Below the pieces are notes generated by a model, which saw nothing but the letters and a program-made list of their open reading frames with translations, was not told the DNA's origin and searched no databases. Both the position numbers and the translations under genes were made by a program. Positions 13,241-25,295 of a stretch of DNA of 64,000 nt are shown here, in pieces. The DNA is from Adiantum capillus-veneris (Eukaryota > Streptophyta > Polypodiopsida > Polypodiales > Pteridaceae), in assembly GCA_014529385.2 (NCBI GenBank), contig CM043963.1, positions 6,435,001 to 6,499,000 of the forward strand. Reading direction: 5' to 3'. Each line of letters opens with the position of its first letter. The first letter of the stretch is position 1.

Positions 13241-13788
13241 AGCCATGGTAAACACACACTAATGTAAAGAGAGAAACAAAATGTCAACTTGTACCTTGTG
13301 AAATTGAAATCTTTGTGTTTTTTATGCTCCTCAATTTGCGTTGCATGTGAACCTCACCTTGCAGAAATTATAGCGCTTCACGTGTCGTTCTTTGTAAGAA
13401 CACCTTTGTTGATTCTTCACAAAAACTCGTTGTTTTCTTGAAGGCTTTTGTTCACTTTAAAGCTACCTCTTTGAGGAAAAAAAAAAATTGAAGGAAAACT
13501 TGCCTTCCTTCAAGAAGTGAAAAGGAAGGGTGAAACTACTTCCTTGAAGTTTGAAGCTTTTCCTTTCCTTCTAGATTTCTTTTCAACACAATTATGCACA
13601 ACAAGGCTCAATAGCTTGATAGTAAAGTGTTGTCCTCTTACCTTCATGGGGTGGGTTCAACCCTCCTTCATGCAAGGGTTAAATGGGCCTTCCTACACAT
13701 GCAACCAATGGAAGCCTTTGGAGCCTCAGTGCCATAGAGTTTCCGGTCGAGTTTGCCTTGGTCGCCCGCCTTGGACGTGCACTGTGGA

Positions 13789-16670
13789 TGGCGGTGGTAA
13801 TGCGTGTACTAGTCTCCACTCAACCATTCTATCTTATACCCTCCCCCTAGCATACACACTGTCTCGTTGTGCCAGTGGCCTTGCCCACAGGACCCATGTC
13901 CTTAGAGGCTTGTAGTTTAGTTCCACAAGCACAACACAAAAAATTGGATCATAAGGCTGTCAAATGTATTTTTGTTGGTTATAGTGTTGAAATAAAAGGT
14001 TGTACCATCCGCAAACAAAGTGTATTTTGGTCTCACGTGATGTTGTGCTTGTGGAAGATTTTGTTCAGTGTTTGTTTTCATGTACTAGATAGAGATAGTA
14101 ATGTAAGCTCACAGGACATTCATGACAGTTTATTGCCTCTTTTCAGTGGTGGAATTTTGAATGTAAATTCAAATGAGGAAAATGTACAGCCTATGGGGGT
14201 TTCTAAAAGTGTTACAAATCAACCTATTTTTGATGCAGATGTACATGATGTACTTGATGAGGAAAGGGCTGAAAATGAGCAGGGTATGCCAAAATGGCTG
14301 GTGCACACTGTGCATGACAATAAATTAGATGCACCTTTGTCTAGTCATACATGCTTATGGTTTAGTGCCACAAGCGCAGCACAACAAATTGGATCATAAG
14401 GCTGTCAATTGTATTGTTGTTGGTTTTAGTGTTGAAAGCAAAGGCTATAGGCTGTACCATCCGAAAACAAAGCTTGTTTTGGTCTCACGTGATGTTGTGT
14501 TTGTAGATGATTCTGTTCAGACTTTGATGTCATGTACTAGAGATAGTAATGTAAGCTCACAAGACATTCATGACAGTTTATTACCTCTTTTCAGTGGTGG
14601 AATTTTGAATGTAAATTCAAATGAGGAAAATGTACAACCTATATGGGTTTCAAAAAATGTTACAGATCAGCCTATTATTGATGCAGATGTACATGAATCA
14701 TGATGTACTTGATGAGGAAAGGGCTGAAAATGAGGTCGCTAGAGGTATGTTGAAATGTCTCGTGCACACTTTGTATGACAATAAATTGGATGCACCTTTG
14801 TCTAGTCGTACTCGTTCATGTTCTCGCCATGCCTCTTATGCATTAGATTGTTATGCTTTGGTTGTGTCTGGCTTATGTGATATAGAGGAACCCCTATCTT
14901 TTGATGAAGCACTGAATTCAAAAAATTGGATGGCTACCATGCAATCAAAATATAATGCACCTATAGAAAATGACACATGGAATTTATGTGATATGCCTCT
15001 TGGCAAAAAGGCCATTGGTAATAAGTGGGTTTACAAGTTGAAATGCACGCTGGATGGTGAGGTTGATCGCCATAAGGCTCGACTTGTTGCAAAAGGCTAT
15101 GTGCAATAGAAAGGCATAGATTATGAAGAAACTTTTCCTCCCCCTTTTTGTAAGACTATTGTGGGGCAGCTACGGTCGATTGTCGCTATCTGTCTTCGCA
15201 CGGTCTGCATAGCAAACTGTGTCTGCCTTCGTTTTGCTACACAGCAGATACGTTGCTGTCTGGGAGAGAAGCAGTGCGTTTCACGCACATGTAACCCGCT
15301 TTTTCCCTTTCCCAAAAAAATCTCGGATACAAGTGAAAGGGCGGTGGTAATGCGTGTGCTAGTCAAATGTATTTTTGTTGGTTAAAGTGTTGAAAGCAAA
15401 GGTTATAGGTTGTACCATCCGCAAAAAAAGCGTGTTTTGGTCTCACGTGATGATGTGTTTGTGGAAGATTCTGTTCAGCCTTTGTTGTCATGTACTAGAG
15501 ATAGTAATGTAACTCACAGGACATTCATGACAATTTATTGCCTCTTTTTAGTGGTGGAATTTCAAATGTAAATTCAAATGAGGCAAATGTACAGCCAATG
15601 GGGGTTTCTAAAAATGTTGCAGATCAGCCTATTATTGATGCACGTGTACATGATGTACTTGATGAGGAAAGGCCTAAAAATGAGCAGGCTAGAGGTATTC
15701 CAAAATGGCTCGTGCACACTTTGTGTGACAGTAAATTGGATGCACCTTTGTCTAGTCCTACTCATTCACGTTCTTGACATCCCTCTTATGCATTATATTG
15801 TTATGCTTTGGCTGTGTCTAGCTTATGTGATATAGAGGAACCTGTATCTTTTGATGAAGCACTAAATTCAAAAAATTGGATGGCTGACATGCAATCAAAA
15901 TATCAGGTATAGAAAATGACACATGGAATTTATGTGATTTGCCTCTTGGCAAAAAGGCCATTGGTACAAAGTGGGTTTACAAGTTGAAATGCAAGCTGGA
16001 TGGTGAGGTTGCCATAAGGATCGACTTGTTGCAAAAGTCTATGCATAGCAGAAAGGCATAGATTATAAAGAAACTTTTTCTCCCACATTTTGTATAACTA
16101 CTATGGGGCGGGCGCAGTCGGTTGTCGCTATCTGTCTTCTTGTGGTGCACACAAAAAACTATGCCCGCCTTCTTTTTGTTGCACAACGAATACGTCATTG
16201 TCTACAGATCGTGGGAGAGAAGCAGCGTGTCGCATGCACATGCAACCCAATTTTTCTCTTTCCCAAAAAAATCTCGGATACAAGTGAAAGGGTGGTGGTA
16301 ATGCGTGTGCTAGTCTCCACCCAACCGTGCTATCTTATAGCCTCCCCCTAGTGTGCACACTATCCAGCCAGCAGTGCCGTTGGCCTTCCCTGTAGGACCC
16401 CTGTCCTTACAGCCTTATGGTTTAGTGCCACAAGTGCAACGTAAAAAATTAGATCATAAGGAGGTCAAATGTATTTTTGTTGTTTATAGTGTTGAAAGAA
16501 AAATTTATCGGTTGTACCATCCGCAAACAAAGCATATTTTGGTCTCACGTGATGTTGAGTTTGTGGAAAATTCTGTTAAGCCTTTATTGTCATGTACTAG
16601 ACATAGTAATGTAAGCTCACAGGACATTCATGAAAGTTTATTGCCTCTTTTCAGTGGTGGAATGTGACCA
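13789..16670 (+). repeat. Locally amplified copia integrase/RT-linker segment (4 copies)
   Basis: Copia coding sequence with the integrase end (KLDHKAVKCIFVGYS, KGYRLYHPKTK, LVSRDVVFVDDS) and the linker to RT (LLPLFSGGILNVNSNEEN, DVLDEERAENE) appears four times: about 13905-14352, 14353-14800, 15360-15780 and 16410-16665. Two copies run on into the RT start (SFDEALNSKNWM, NKWVYKLKC, RHKARLVAKGY). A different piece, GCGGTGGTAATGCGTGT and neighbours, recurs at 13789, 15345 and 16296, and a second one (about 15150-15365) recurs at 16100-16345. So units of roughly 450 and 950 bp are nested in each other. All copies carry stops or indels. Mechanism (unequal exchange or replication slippage) is inferred. 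Confidence 0.8.
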
Positions 16671-17628
16671 ATGATATCCTGATACATTAGTGTATAATAG
16701 GTATAGCTCATTCTCGTTGTATGGGACACTAGAATATGTAGTATATGGATGATAGAAGGCATGACAAAATTAATTTGTTTTAATAGCTCAATTTTTCTTT
16801 TTATACATAATATTTTTGACACATATAATTATCACCTTTTTTTTTTACAAGCATGACTTGTAAATCAATAGCATAGCAAGTGAGGAAATGTTCTTTCCTA
16901 ATGGAGATATATGTAATGGAAATCGATGCTTATTGCGGATGAAAGGTGGAAAAGCACGTTGAATTTATGGATGGTGTAATATGATAGCATTTATGGAAAT
17001 TTTATTATTAAAGTGATCTTTATGTGCAATGGTAAATTTATGTTTGGGTCGACAACTTGTAATCAATTTGAGCATTGAACAATCTATAAATAAATATGTG
17101 CAAAATGACAATGCTCACTCTTGCACGTGGGGATATTGCACGTAGTGCCTTGTGTTCTTCTTCCTTGTCTCACCTCTCCTCTCTCCATCCCTCTCTAGAA
17201 CGTTGGTCTAGGAGGTGCACTTGCACATGTTTTCATGCTCTCCCTCCATCTCTATCTCACATATCCTCTCTCCATGCCCTTGTAACACTCCATGATTTCA
17301 CTCTCTCCCTTCTTATCTATTTCTCTTAAATTGTGCGCTCTCCTCGATTGTGTGTATGTAAGGTGTGAGATGTGTACTAGAGTACTAGTGTATGAGCTAC
17401 TAAAATCTCATTTCATGAATAAACAAATCCATTCCATTTTACACTACATCTGTCTTTTTTATGGTGAGACTTTGATGACTTAGCAACTACTCAAGATCAT
17501 GTTTATGATTGATCTTTGAACCTCATTTTCTTGAGTGATAATCTATCCAACACACACTCACTAGTGTGCATGATGTTTGCCTTTCATCCACCCTAGCTAT
17601 CTACTAGCACGATCCCATTCGTATCAAG
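16668..17628 (+). repeat. Probable copia LTR with TATA and poly(A) signals
   Basis: The copia-derived tandem units stop at about 16665. The following about 960 bp have CTATAAATAAATA near 17085, AATAAA near 17418, and end just before a primer-site-like GTGGCATCAGAGC at 17633. That is the layout of an LTR in + orientation. No partner LTR was found, so the 5' edge is uncertain. Confidence 0.4.
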
Positions 17629-17632
17629 TGGC

Positions 17633-17645
17633 ATCAGAGCACCAA
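17633..17645 (+). other. Primer-binding-site-like sequence
   Basis: GTGGCATCAGAGC differs at one base from the plant tRNA-iMet primer site and is placed as expected between the putative LTR and the gag relic. Confidence 0.5.
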
Positions 17646-17950
17646 GTTATGCTAGCTAGTTTCATTAGCATAAATTTATGTGATTAGCATTCCCTAATCT
17701 TTATTTGCATTAGCTTAATAATACCAATCCCTAACCACCACTTGGGCAAGAGCATGCTCCACTACCCTTTGGTGATTAGGTGAAGGGGAACTCACATTAA
17801 GCATTGGATTGTGTGTGAAATTTCTCAATTAGTGTGCATTTCGTGCTCATTTTTTAGCCTACTTTGTGTTACATTCAAAGGAAAGTCATTGAGTTTTACC
17901 AACAAGAATCCAAAGTAGAGGGCACTTTGTTTAGAGGAGCTTCACAAAAG

Positions 17951-18067
<117 letters not shown>

Positions 18068-18217
18068 TAAAACCCTAAATTTTGCAACCAAGCACAACAA
18101 TTTTTTGCAATGAATATCATTATCTATATTTATGGGGATGACATTTTGGTCGTGCTTGTGTAAAGAGGTAGACACTGACTAGGAGAGTCTCCTAAGCTAA
18201 GACCCCTCTATTAGTGC

Positions 18218-18440
18218 AATGGAGGATAAGGGGATTAGGAAATTTAACGGGGGAGGGCTTCCATACTTGGCAAAAAAAGTTGAAAAGATACTTAATAAAA
18301 AAAGAAGTTTATAGGGAGTAGTCAAGCCAACAATCACGGATTTGTCATCCATTGATGGAGTATTATTAATCATAATCACTGCACTACATGACAATTATGT
18401 ACACTTTATTGATGATTGTGAAACCTCATCAACTGTGTTG
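18218..18440 (+). pseudogene. Copia gag fragment
   Basis: Starts MEDKGIRKFNGGGLPYLAKK and continues after a stop to DLSSIDGVLLIIITALHDNY. This resembles copia gag starts (KFNG.NF..W, then a block with ALHD), heavily decayed. The PBS-like site at 17633 and the (TC)(AC) tract lie upstream. Confidence 0.45.
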
Positions 18441-19084
18441 AAAGGGGTATTTCTTAGTTTAGTCTGAATAATTCTCAGTTGGAATATTGCTTAGCCGGAA
18501 TTCTGTTAGGTTTGAATGTTGTTAGTCAGATATTGCTAAGTTGGATTGTTGTTGACTCACATATGTCATGCCAAGAACATTTGGTTTGACAGTTATAAGT
18601 ATCATTTGGTAGATGTATTCTGTGTGAGTTCTAAGATGGGAAGTAGAGTTATGGTGTTCCTTGTTTTTTTGATGTTTTAGCTTGGCACCTATTGGTTGTC
18701 TCTGAAGCTATATGTTGTTTTGCTGAGTCTTATCAGGGAGTGAGTGTCTAATCTCTATTTGAGAGCATCTTTGAGAGAATTATTTATGTGTTGATGAACC
18801 CCAACACATTTGGTGATCCCGTTGTAATTTTTTGTCTGTTGTGTTTGATTACCTTCTATGTCAGCCAGTCGAGGTCGGTGTCTGTGTTTCATCGAGTGAT
18901 GATGTATTTCAAAGAGATCACAAAGGGTATCAAGAGTCTATTACACTAGGGCTCAAGCCCAAGCAGTGAAAATTGATTCCTTTTAGTATGAACAAACCAT
19001 AGATGAAGCAGATGTCTCTAAAGTGCAACCAGGGAATCAAGTAGGGGAGATTTTAGGAGCACTAAAACATTAGGAAGAGAATGG
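18441..19084. other. Unassigned non-coding stretch
   Basis: No gene or clear repeat boundary seen. It forms the left flank of the copia insertion at 19090. Confidence 0.5.
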
Positions 19085-19089
19085 GGTCT

Positions 19090-19281
19090 TGAAGGAGTAC
19101 GAGCAGAAGTGCGACGTGACAGAGAGTGCGAGAAGAAGAGCACGACGATATGGTGAACTCGCTCTATTGTAATGTGTAGAGCATAGTGAGTTCTTATTAG
19201 GTTTTTACAAAAGAATATGTGTACATACCTGGCGGCCCGCCCACTTACCTGGGCGACAACATTGGGCTTTATACCCCAACA
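19090..19281 (-). repeat. 3' LTR of the copia element
   Basis: Runs TGAAGGAGTACGAG to TATACCCCAACA on +; near identical to 21679-21870. Confidence 0.92.
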
Positions 19282-19379
19282 ACCTCCCACTTAAAGTCCA
19301 ATGTGGTACTTTAAGTGTGAGAGAAGCTACTATACAAGCTAATATACAAGAGATGTAGAGAAGTGATGTACTACCCTAC

Positions 19380-20579
19380 ACCTAACTGCTTGCGAAAATG
19401 CACAAAGCTCTCTGAGGGAAGTCCTTTTGTAAGTAGATCAGCAGGATTTTCTGTGGTGTGAACTTTGACAAGCTGAAGTTGCTTATCCTCGAGCATTTCC
19501 CTGATGAAATGATACTTCCCTGATCTCACATGTCTGCCCATTGCCTAGCCGAACATGATCGTTAGTGGTCACATAAGAGGTAAACCACTCCTTGTTTGGA
19601 GACACATGAAGTGATGCCCCTGAGTCTATAATCCAGTCACTCATTGCATTTCCATCAGATGCTGTAAGAAGAGCTGAGTCCATTGTATTTATCAAGAAGT
19701 AGATATCTCCTGACACTAGACTGTCATCCTCTGCAACAGTGTTTGTCACATTTATTTCTTGAATCTTTACTGAGGACTTGTTCTTCTCACCATGGTATTC
19801 TGCTTTCTCTTTGCCTTTTTCTGCTTTCCATTCTCTGCAGTCTCTTTTCATGTGACCCTTCTTGCCACAATGGTAGCATTCTATGTCACTCTTGCCTTTA
19901 GCACTGCGGGACTTGCTACGAGAATGATCCCTCTTTCCACCTTTGTAATTTTCTTTGGTCCTTCCCCTGACAACTAAGGCTATTCCTTTGCCTTTGTCCA
20001 TTGTCTTTCTATTGGTTTCTTCACTAAGCAGACTGCCTTCTACACCTGCTATGGTCAAACCATATGGAGGTGCAAAATTACTCAAAGCTGTGTGAAAAGT
20101 GTCCCAACTTTCCGGCAATGTGATCAACAGGAACATAGCTCTACAGTTTCATCAAACTTGACACCTTGAGCTGACAACTGACTGTAGATGGTGTTGAATT
20201 CATTCAGATGATTGGACATAGGTGTCCCTTATTTCATCTTCAAGTCAACAAGCTTCTTAAGCCAGTATACCTGTGAAGCTGCACTCTACTTCTCATAAAG
20301 ATCACTCAGCTTTGTCCATGCTTGATAAGCCGACATCCCATGTGCTACATTGAAGTAAACGCTTTCTGCCAAAGTCAGCATAATGGTAGAAAGTGCCAAT
20401 TCATCCATTTTGCTCCATTCATCTTTGTCCATGTCTTGTCGTTTTATCCCCTTGAGCTTTATAGGTTTTATCTGCTTCTTTTGTACCAACACATGCCAAA
20501 TCTGCTTCTTCCACAATGGGAAATTGGTTCCATCCAGCTTCTTGATATTGTAAAGAGCAGTGTCTTGTGATCCAGCCAT
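19380..20579 (-). pseudogene. Copia gag-protease with residual RNase H end
   Basis: Gag starts MAGSQDTALYNIKKLDG at 20579 with NFPLWKKQIWHVL and AYQAWTKLSDLYE. After a frame break it resumes MFLLITLPESWDTF at 20136. A basic region precedes the knuckle CYHCGKKGHMKRDC, then the protease DWIIDSGASLHVSP with its catalytic DSGA intact. Soon after, in another frame, comes the C-terminal RNase H/tail signature HTTENPADLLTKGLP (about 19440). The join skips the whole integrase and RT. Gag itself is interrupted by at least one frame break near 20140-20285, so this copy probably does not make full-length Gag. Confidence 0.85.
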
Positions 20580-21664
20580 AGCTACGCTTCACAGTAGTTT
20601 ACTTTCCTGGGAAAAATTCGGCAGAGTTTCTCCTGTAAACTGACCTCTGAACCAATATCAACATGTCAAATGAACCAATAAAGCTTCAGATTCTGCAGAA
20701 ATTTCAGCAGAGTCTCCTTTGTAAAATGGCTATGGTGTACTCAAAAATAGACCAAAAAACAGCTCAAAAAACCACTGTCTCTCTAACACTGTAAGCTGCG
20801 GGTAAACTTGTCCTGCACCTGTACTGTCTCTCACTATCCTGTCACTGTCTTATAAGCATAGACTGCAACAATACCTCAACGACAGTAAAGCAAAGATGCA
20901 ATCCCAACTGTCTAACTCACAGTCAATACATCCTAGCTGCCTATCTAAGGGTGCTCGAGGGATCGCTCCAAGACCTGTATTACAGAAAGGATCTCAACAT
21001 TCGAGAATCCCCCAGCTCAATAAAACCTCACTCGACCCTCAACAAAGGCTACAGTAAATCTGACAATACATAGACTTCCCACAAAGTCATACATCCACAA
21101 ATTTCCCACTATATACTGTAACCGCTGCGGGGGTTGTTTGCTGCGTGACTCACAGCCAGCAAACCCTTAACAGACATACATCATCTCTGACAATACATCC
21201 CATGTGGAAGTACTTGCAATGTCAGGATGAAATCTGGAATATCAAGCAGCAAACACAAGCTACCTGATGAACTAGTGGATGTCGCCTACAGTCTGTGTGT
21301 AGATACGCCCGTGTCGTATGTGACACGCCTCCAAGAACTGTGAGCCGTCCTTCGATGTGTAGACAGCCACAAATCAACACTCTGGGAGTGCCGATATCCT
21401 CAGCACCTGCAGTCGTAGGCCGAAACCCTAAATTTGCAGAGTCGGATCTGCACTCGCCAAGACCACGTAGTCGGAAATGGCCTGCGCAGAACTTTGTCGA
21501 AGCCGAACGGTGGCCAAGATGACCTCAGAATGAAATTCTGAGAACACCGAGCCCTTCGGGCTCACCCACAGGAATTGGGGCCATGTCTTCGCCTGTCGAA
21601 TCCCACTTCAATCTGAGCAGGTGACTCTGGCTACCTGCAAATGCTGCCCCGAGCCTCGATCTGA
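20580..21664. other. Long leader of the copia element
   Basis: About 1.1 kb between primer site and gag with no supported ORF on -. It repeats words such as ACTGTC and CTCAGTC, and is GC-richer from 21280 to 21660. Confidence 0.6.
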
Positions 21665-21676
21665 GCTCTGATACCA
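21665..21676 (-). other. Copia primer binding site
   Basis: TGGTATCAGAGC on -, two bases from the CA end of the 5' LTR. Confidence 0.9.
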
Positions 21677-21678
21677 GT

Positions 21679-21870
21679 TGAAGGAGTACGAGCGGAAGTG
21701 CGACACGAGAGAGAGTGCGAGAAGAAGAGCACGATAATATGGTGAACTCGCTCTACTGTAATGTGTAGAGCATAGTGAGTTCTTATTAGGTTTTTACAAA
21801 AGAATATGTGTACATACCTGGAGGCCCGCCCACTTACCTAGGCGTCGACATTGGGCTTTATACCCCAATA
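21679..21870 (-). repeat. 5' LTR of the copia element
   Basis: 192 bp, paired with 19090-19281; ends CCCCAATA where the partner has CCCCAACA. Confidence 0.92.
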
Positions 21871-22299
21871 GGTCTTGGAGGGCCTCTTTATTTGGAAGCT
21901 TAAGGGAGTCAAAGCTCTAGTATTAAGAAAGAAATCAAAGGATAGATTTTGAATTCAAACAGGCGATACGGCTAATTTATTTGAATTCAAAATTTTCCCC
22001 CCAAAATGAAATTGAAAATCTAGCACAAGCAAAACCATATCATCTAACATATCTATAGAAAGAGCTTGCCCTGTAGATTACAGATCTATAATCTCTGCTC
22101 CAATCGGAGATCATATGTAGGAGTTATGGAGGGCCAAAAAGAATAAATTTGTCCACCCCCTTTTTGGGGAGAAAAGTGCACCCTTTGACCTCTCTTACAC
22201 ACCCACCATTCTTGCACACATGGCTTGCCCCCATTTGTCAAAATTTTAAATCACCTTCATAATCTCATGGAAAATAAAGAGGCCCTTCTAGACCCCACC

Positions 22300-24680
22300 C
22301 TCTTTCTAATGGGAAGGCAAGTAAGGCGATTGGTAGGAGCTCTACTCTTGATAGCAAGATCTACAAGAAGTAGAAGAAGACTCCACTTTGACACACTACA
22401 TGTATCTATCAAGAAAATACTTAGGAGAGTACCTCAGCCTATCCCAATGGCCCACCTCCTAACCCTAAGTTTAAAGCAGTTAAATACAGAGTCAATTCTA
22501 GTGAAGATGCTGATTGTCATGTGGCTCAATTTGAGACCAAGTGGCAAGTTGGTGGACATCAGACTGTATATGGTGATGATATAAAATTGCAGCAATTTGC
22601 AGCAACATTGGAAGGCAAAGCCATGATTTGGTTTAGCCAATACGGCATTGCACATTTTTCAACTTACGGTGCACTCAGAGTAGCATTTTTCCAAAATATT
22701 CAAAAAGGAGAAGACTCCAATTGATGTCTTGAAGAAAATCAGGGGCAACAAATAGGGAAGTATGATGGTGGAAGATTATGCTCATAAATTCAAAATTTTG
22801 GTAGATAGATTATAGGGCAATGAAAGACCCACATATGAAATGTTAGTAGGTTATGTATTGAAAGGTTTGAGAAAGGGATTCAATAATGATGTAGCCAACA
22901 TTGATAATGTAGGCGGTTTTGATAATTTGGTTACAATTACAGGTAGAGTTGAGAAAAGACTTGGTATGACCAAAACCAGAAGCAAGATTAGGGGTAGCTC
23001 AAATTCTAAAGAGAACTCAAAAGCTGATTTTGAATCAAACAAAGAAAGTCATTCGTATGGATCGTTAGATAGTGCAGCTGAGAGTAGCAAAACAAAGAAG
23101 AAGAAGAAGAATGGTGATACGAAGAAGAGGATAAGAAGGACAAAGAGGAGGATCTGTTCACTCAATTGGAAAATATTGGATATTCTGTGGTAGCTCCTAA
23201 GGATTTCCATATTTGTTGTGAAAGAAAACAATATAATACAACATAGTGCTGTTATAACCCTAACAGCAGGAGTAAATCAACTCCTAATGCAGGTAGAGGA
23301 AGAAATGATGATGAAACCAAGCAGGTAGCTCCATTCAGAGGGAGGCACCATTTTAGAGACCCCCTCAGCCTCCTAGACCACCTTGGAGAAATTAGGACAA
23401 TGAACACCAAGAGTAATGCCATGTGTTTATTGTGATGGACCAGATTACTGGGTTGGTCTAAATTGTGCTTTGTGGGTATAGCATAGAGAGGAAAGAGAAA
23501 TGTCAGTAGTGCCATACAATCAGGATAACTAGAAAGCTAATCCACATCAGTAACAATAATATCATCCAGAGTCTTAAGCAAATGTGATAAATATTGATAT
23601 AATTGAGCAACAAGCATGAGAGGAGGTGTATGAAGAAAATCAGGAGGAGCAAATCAAAGATCATTGTGATGAGTGGACCTGTGATTGTAACCAATGTTTG
23701 GAAAGTCAAGATGTCAATGTAATGGCTATTATTGGGTCTAAATCTCAAGGACCTATTGATTGAAAACAACAGTAAGGAATCAGAGATCGGGTTCAAAAAA
23801 AGGTTCAGAAGGACCAAAAAAAAAAAGGACTAAGAGGGTGTACCTTTAAGAAACTATTCATATTAAACCTTTACTTACATGATTTGGGTAATAAAATGAC
23901 CCCTTTTCCTTTGAAAGATTTTGGGTTTTTCTCTAAAATGAATTAAAACACCCCTCTTGTCAATATAATTTTGAAAAAATACTAAAATTTTAGCAATTAA
24001 AAAACCCATTCATTTGAACTCACGTGGTAACTTACATATCTAAGAGGTGAACCCTTCGAGATTTTGGAGGACATAATTTCAAAAAGTCAGGAGGATCAAT
24101 TGAAGAACAAGTATGAAAGATCTCTAATATAAAAGGATGATGAAGACTGGTTTGAGGTATTAATCAACTCTCTGCTACAATTTTGATTAGACCAGTTGCT
24201 ATGTATGGTTCCATCTTTCAAGGAAAGATTGTTGAATACAGTTTTACCAAGGGAGCATTCAGTTCAGGAAAACCATACGATTGAACTAGTAGTAAACAAC
24301 ACTGATCTAGCAGATGTGGATTTTGTAGTCCCAATTATAAAGGTGGTTTCTCAAGGCATTTTGTTTGAAGAAGTGTTGTTCAATGGAGGATCTGGAGTTA
24401 ACATATTGGCTGAGTCAGTATATGACAAGATGAAGTTGGGAAAATTGGAACCAACAGCATTTTAGGTAAAGATGGCATATCAGATAAGGGTCCAACCTTC
24501 AAGAATTTTGAGATAGTAGTCCATCCAGATTACAAGTATAAAATTTGAGGTGAATTTGTTGTTTTGAAGATGGAGAAAGGTGATACCTCCTATAGCCTTG
24601 GTTCAGATTCACTAAAGCCAAGTAGGATTGGGGTGAGAACAAGTTTGTTTTCAAGAAATAAATAGGTAATTGCAATCCCT
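22300..24680 (+). pseudogene. Gypsy gag-protease relic
   Basis: Gag motif LQQFAATLEGKAMIWFSQY (22580-22640) followed by YGALRVAFFQN. A second gag part, LVGYVLKGLRKGF, leads into a Lys-rich stretch, then a decayed knuckle CVYCDGPDYWVGLNC near 23410. A protease-like block VLFNGGSGVNILAESVYDKM (24370-24440) is of the DGGSGVNI kind known in Tat/Athila-type elements, here with Asp changed to Asn. Many stops. RT and integrase are not present; the relic stops just before the copia LTR at 24715. Confidence 0.7.
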
Positions 24681-24714
24681 ATGTTGGGCAAAAGAAACAT
24701 TGTTACCATATACA

Positions 24715-24927
24715 TGTGGTAGTGACGTGTGTAAACACACTAGGACCGCCGGGGCATTGTTTTCCTCTTTAGGAGGTTTTTCCCCCCGTGCATTGTATAT
24801 ACGCCCATCACTCTAGGGCTATCCATCTTTCCATTGCACACTAAGTAATATACTCTATGTTGTGTGCCTTGAGCTTCCATCGTCTTCTCCAAGATATGTG
24901 TGTTTCCCTGCAACCCTAATTCCAACA
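24715..24927 (+). repeat. 5' LTR of a second copia element
   Basis: Starts TGTGGTAGTGACGTG and ends CTAATTCCAACA, two bases before a primer site. No partner LTR is visible in the window, so the 5' edge is inferred from the TG and from the end of the gypsy relic. Confidence 0.6.
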
Positions 24928-24929
24928 AT

Positions 24930-24941
24930 TGGTATCAGAGC
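24930..24941 (+). other. Copia primer binding site
   Basis: TGGTATCAGAGC on +, complementary to initiator tRNA-Met. Confidence 0.88.
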
Positions 24942-25295
24942 AGGTTGCGTCCTCCCGAGCTTAGTCGCCAACTGCTCTAGCACACGCTTACTCACTTTCT
25001 TCAATTTCAGTGAGCTTTGGCGAGTGTTTTTGCAGAGGTCAAATTTTTTTGGGGGAAGGCTCGTAGAGCTCAGTCTGCTCAGATTTTTGATTTGGGTTCA
25101 TTTCGACCTCCGTTTCCACTACAGCCAGGTTTGCATATGCAATTTTGTCATTTTGTGCAGAGTTTTTGTCAGTGCCAAATACTACATAATAGGTCCCATA
25201 CAGTCTATTGCAGATTGTGCTATATAGCATGTGCTGTTATCACTCAGTTTCTCCTCATTTTGGGCAGTTTTCACATCACGTGCATGCATTTTCCA

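Larger units (their letters stand above)
19090..21870 (-). mobile_element. Pol-deleted copia element with both LTRs (TR-GAG-like)
   Basis: Two 192-bp LTRs (19090-19281 and 21679-21870) flank 2.4 kb. GGTCT is duplicated directly outside both ends (19085-19089 and 21871-21875), a 5-bp target duplication. On - the order is primer site TGGTATCAGAGC (21676-21665), leader, gag, knuckle, start of protease, then a jump to the last part of RNase H and a polypurine tract (AAGTGGGAGGT) next to the left LTR. Integrase and nearly all RT are missing. The ends are intact, so it could have moved using another element's enzymes. LTR differences are few, suggesting a fairly young insertion. Confidence 0.92.
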
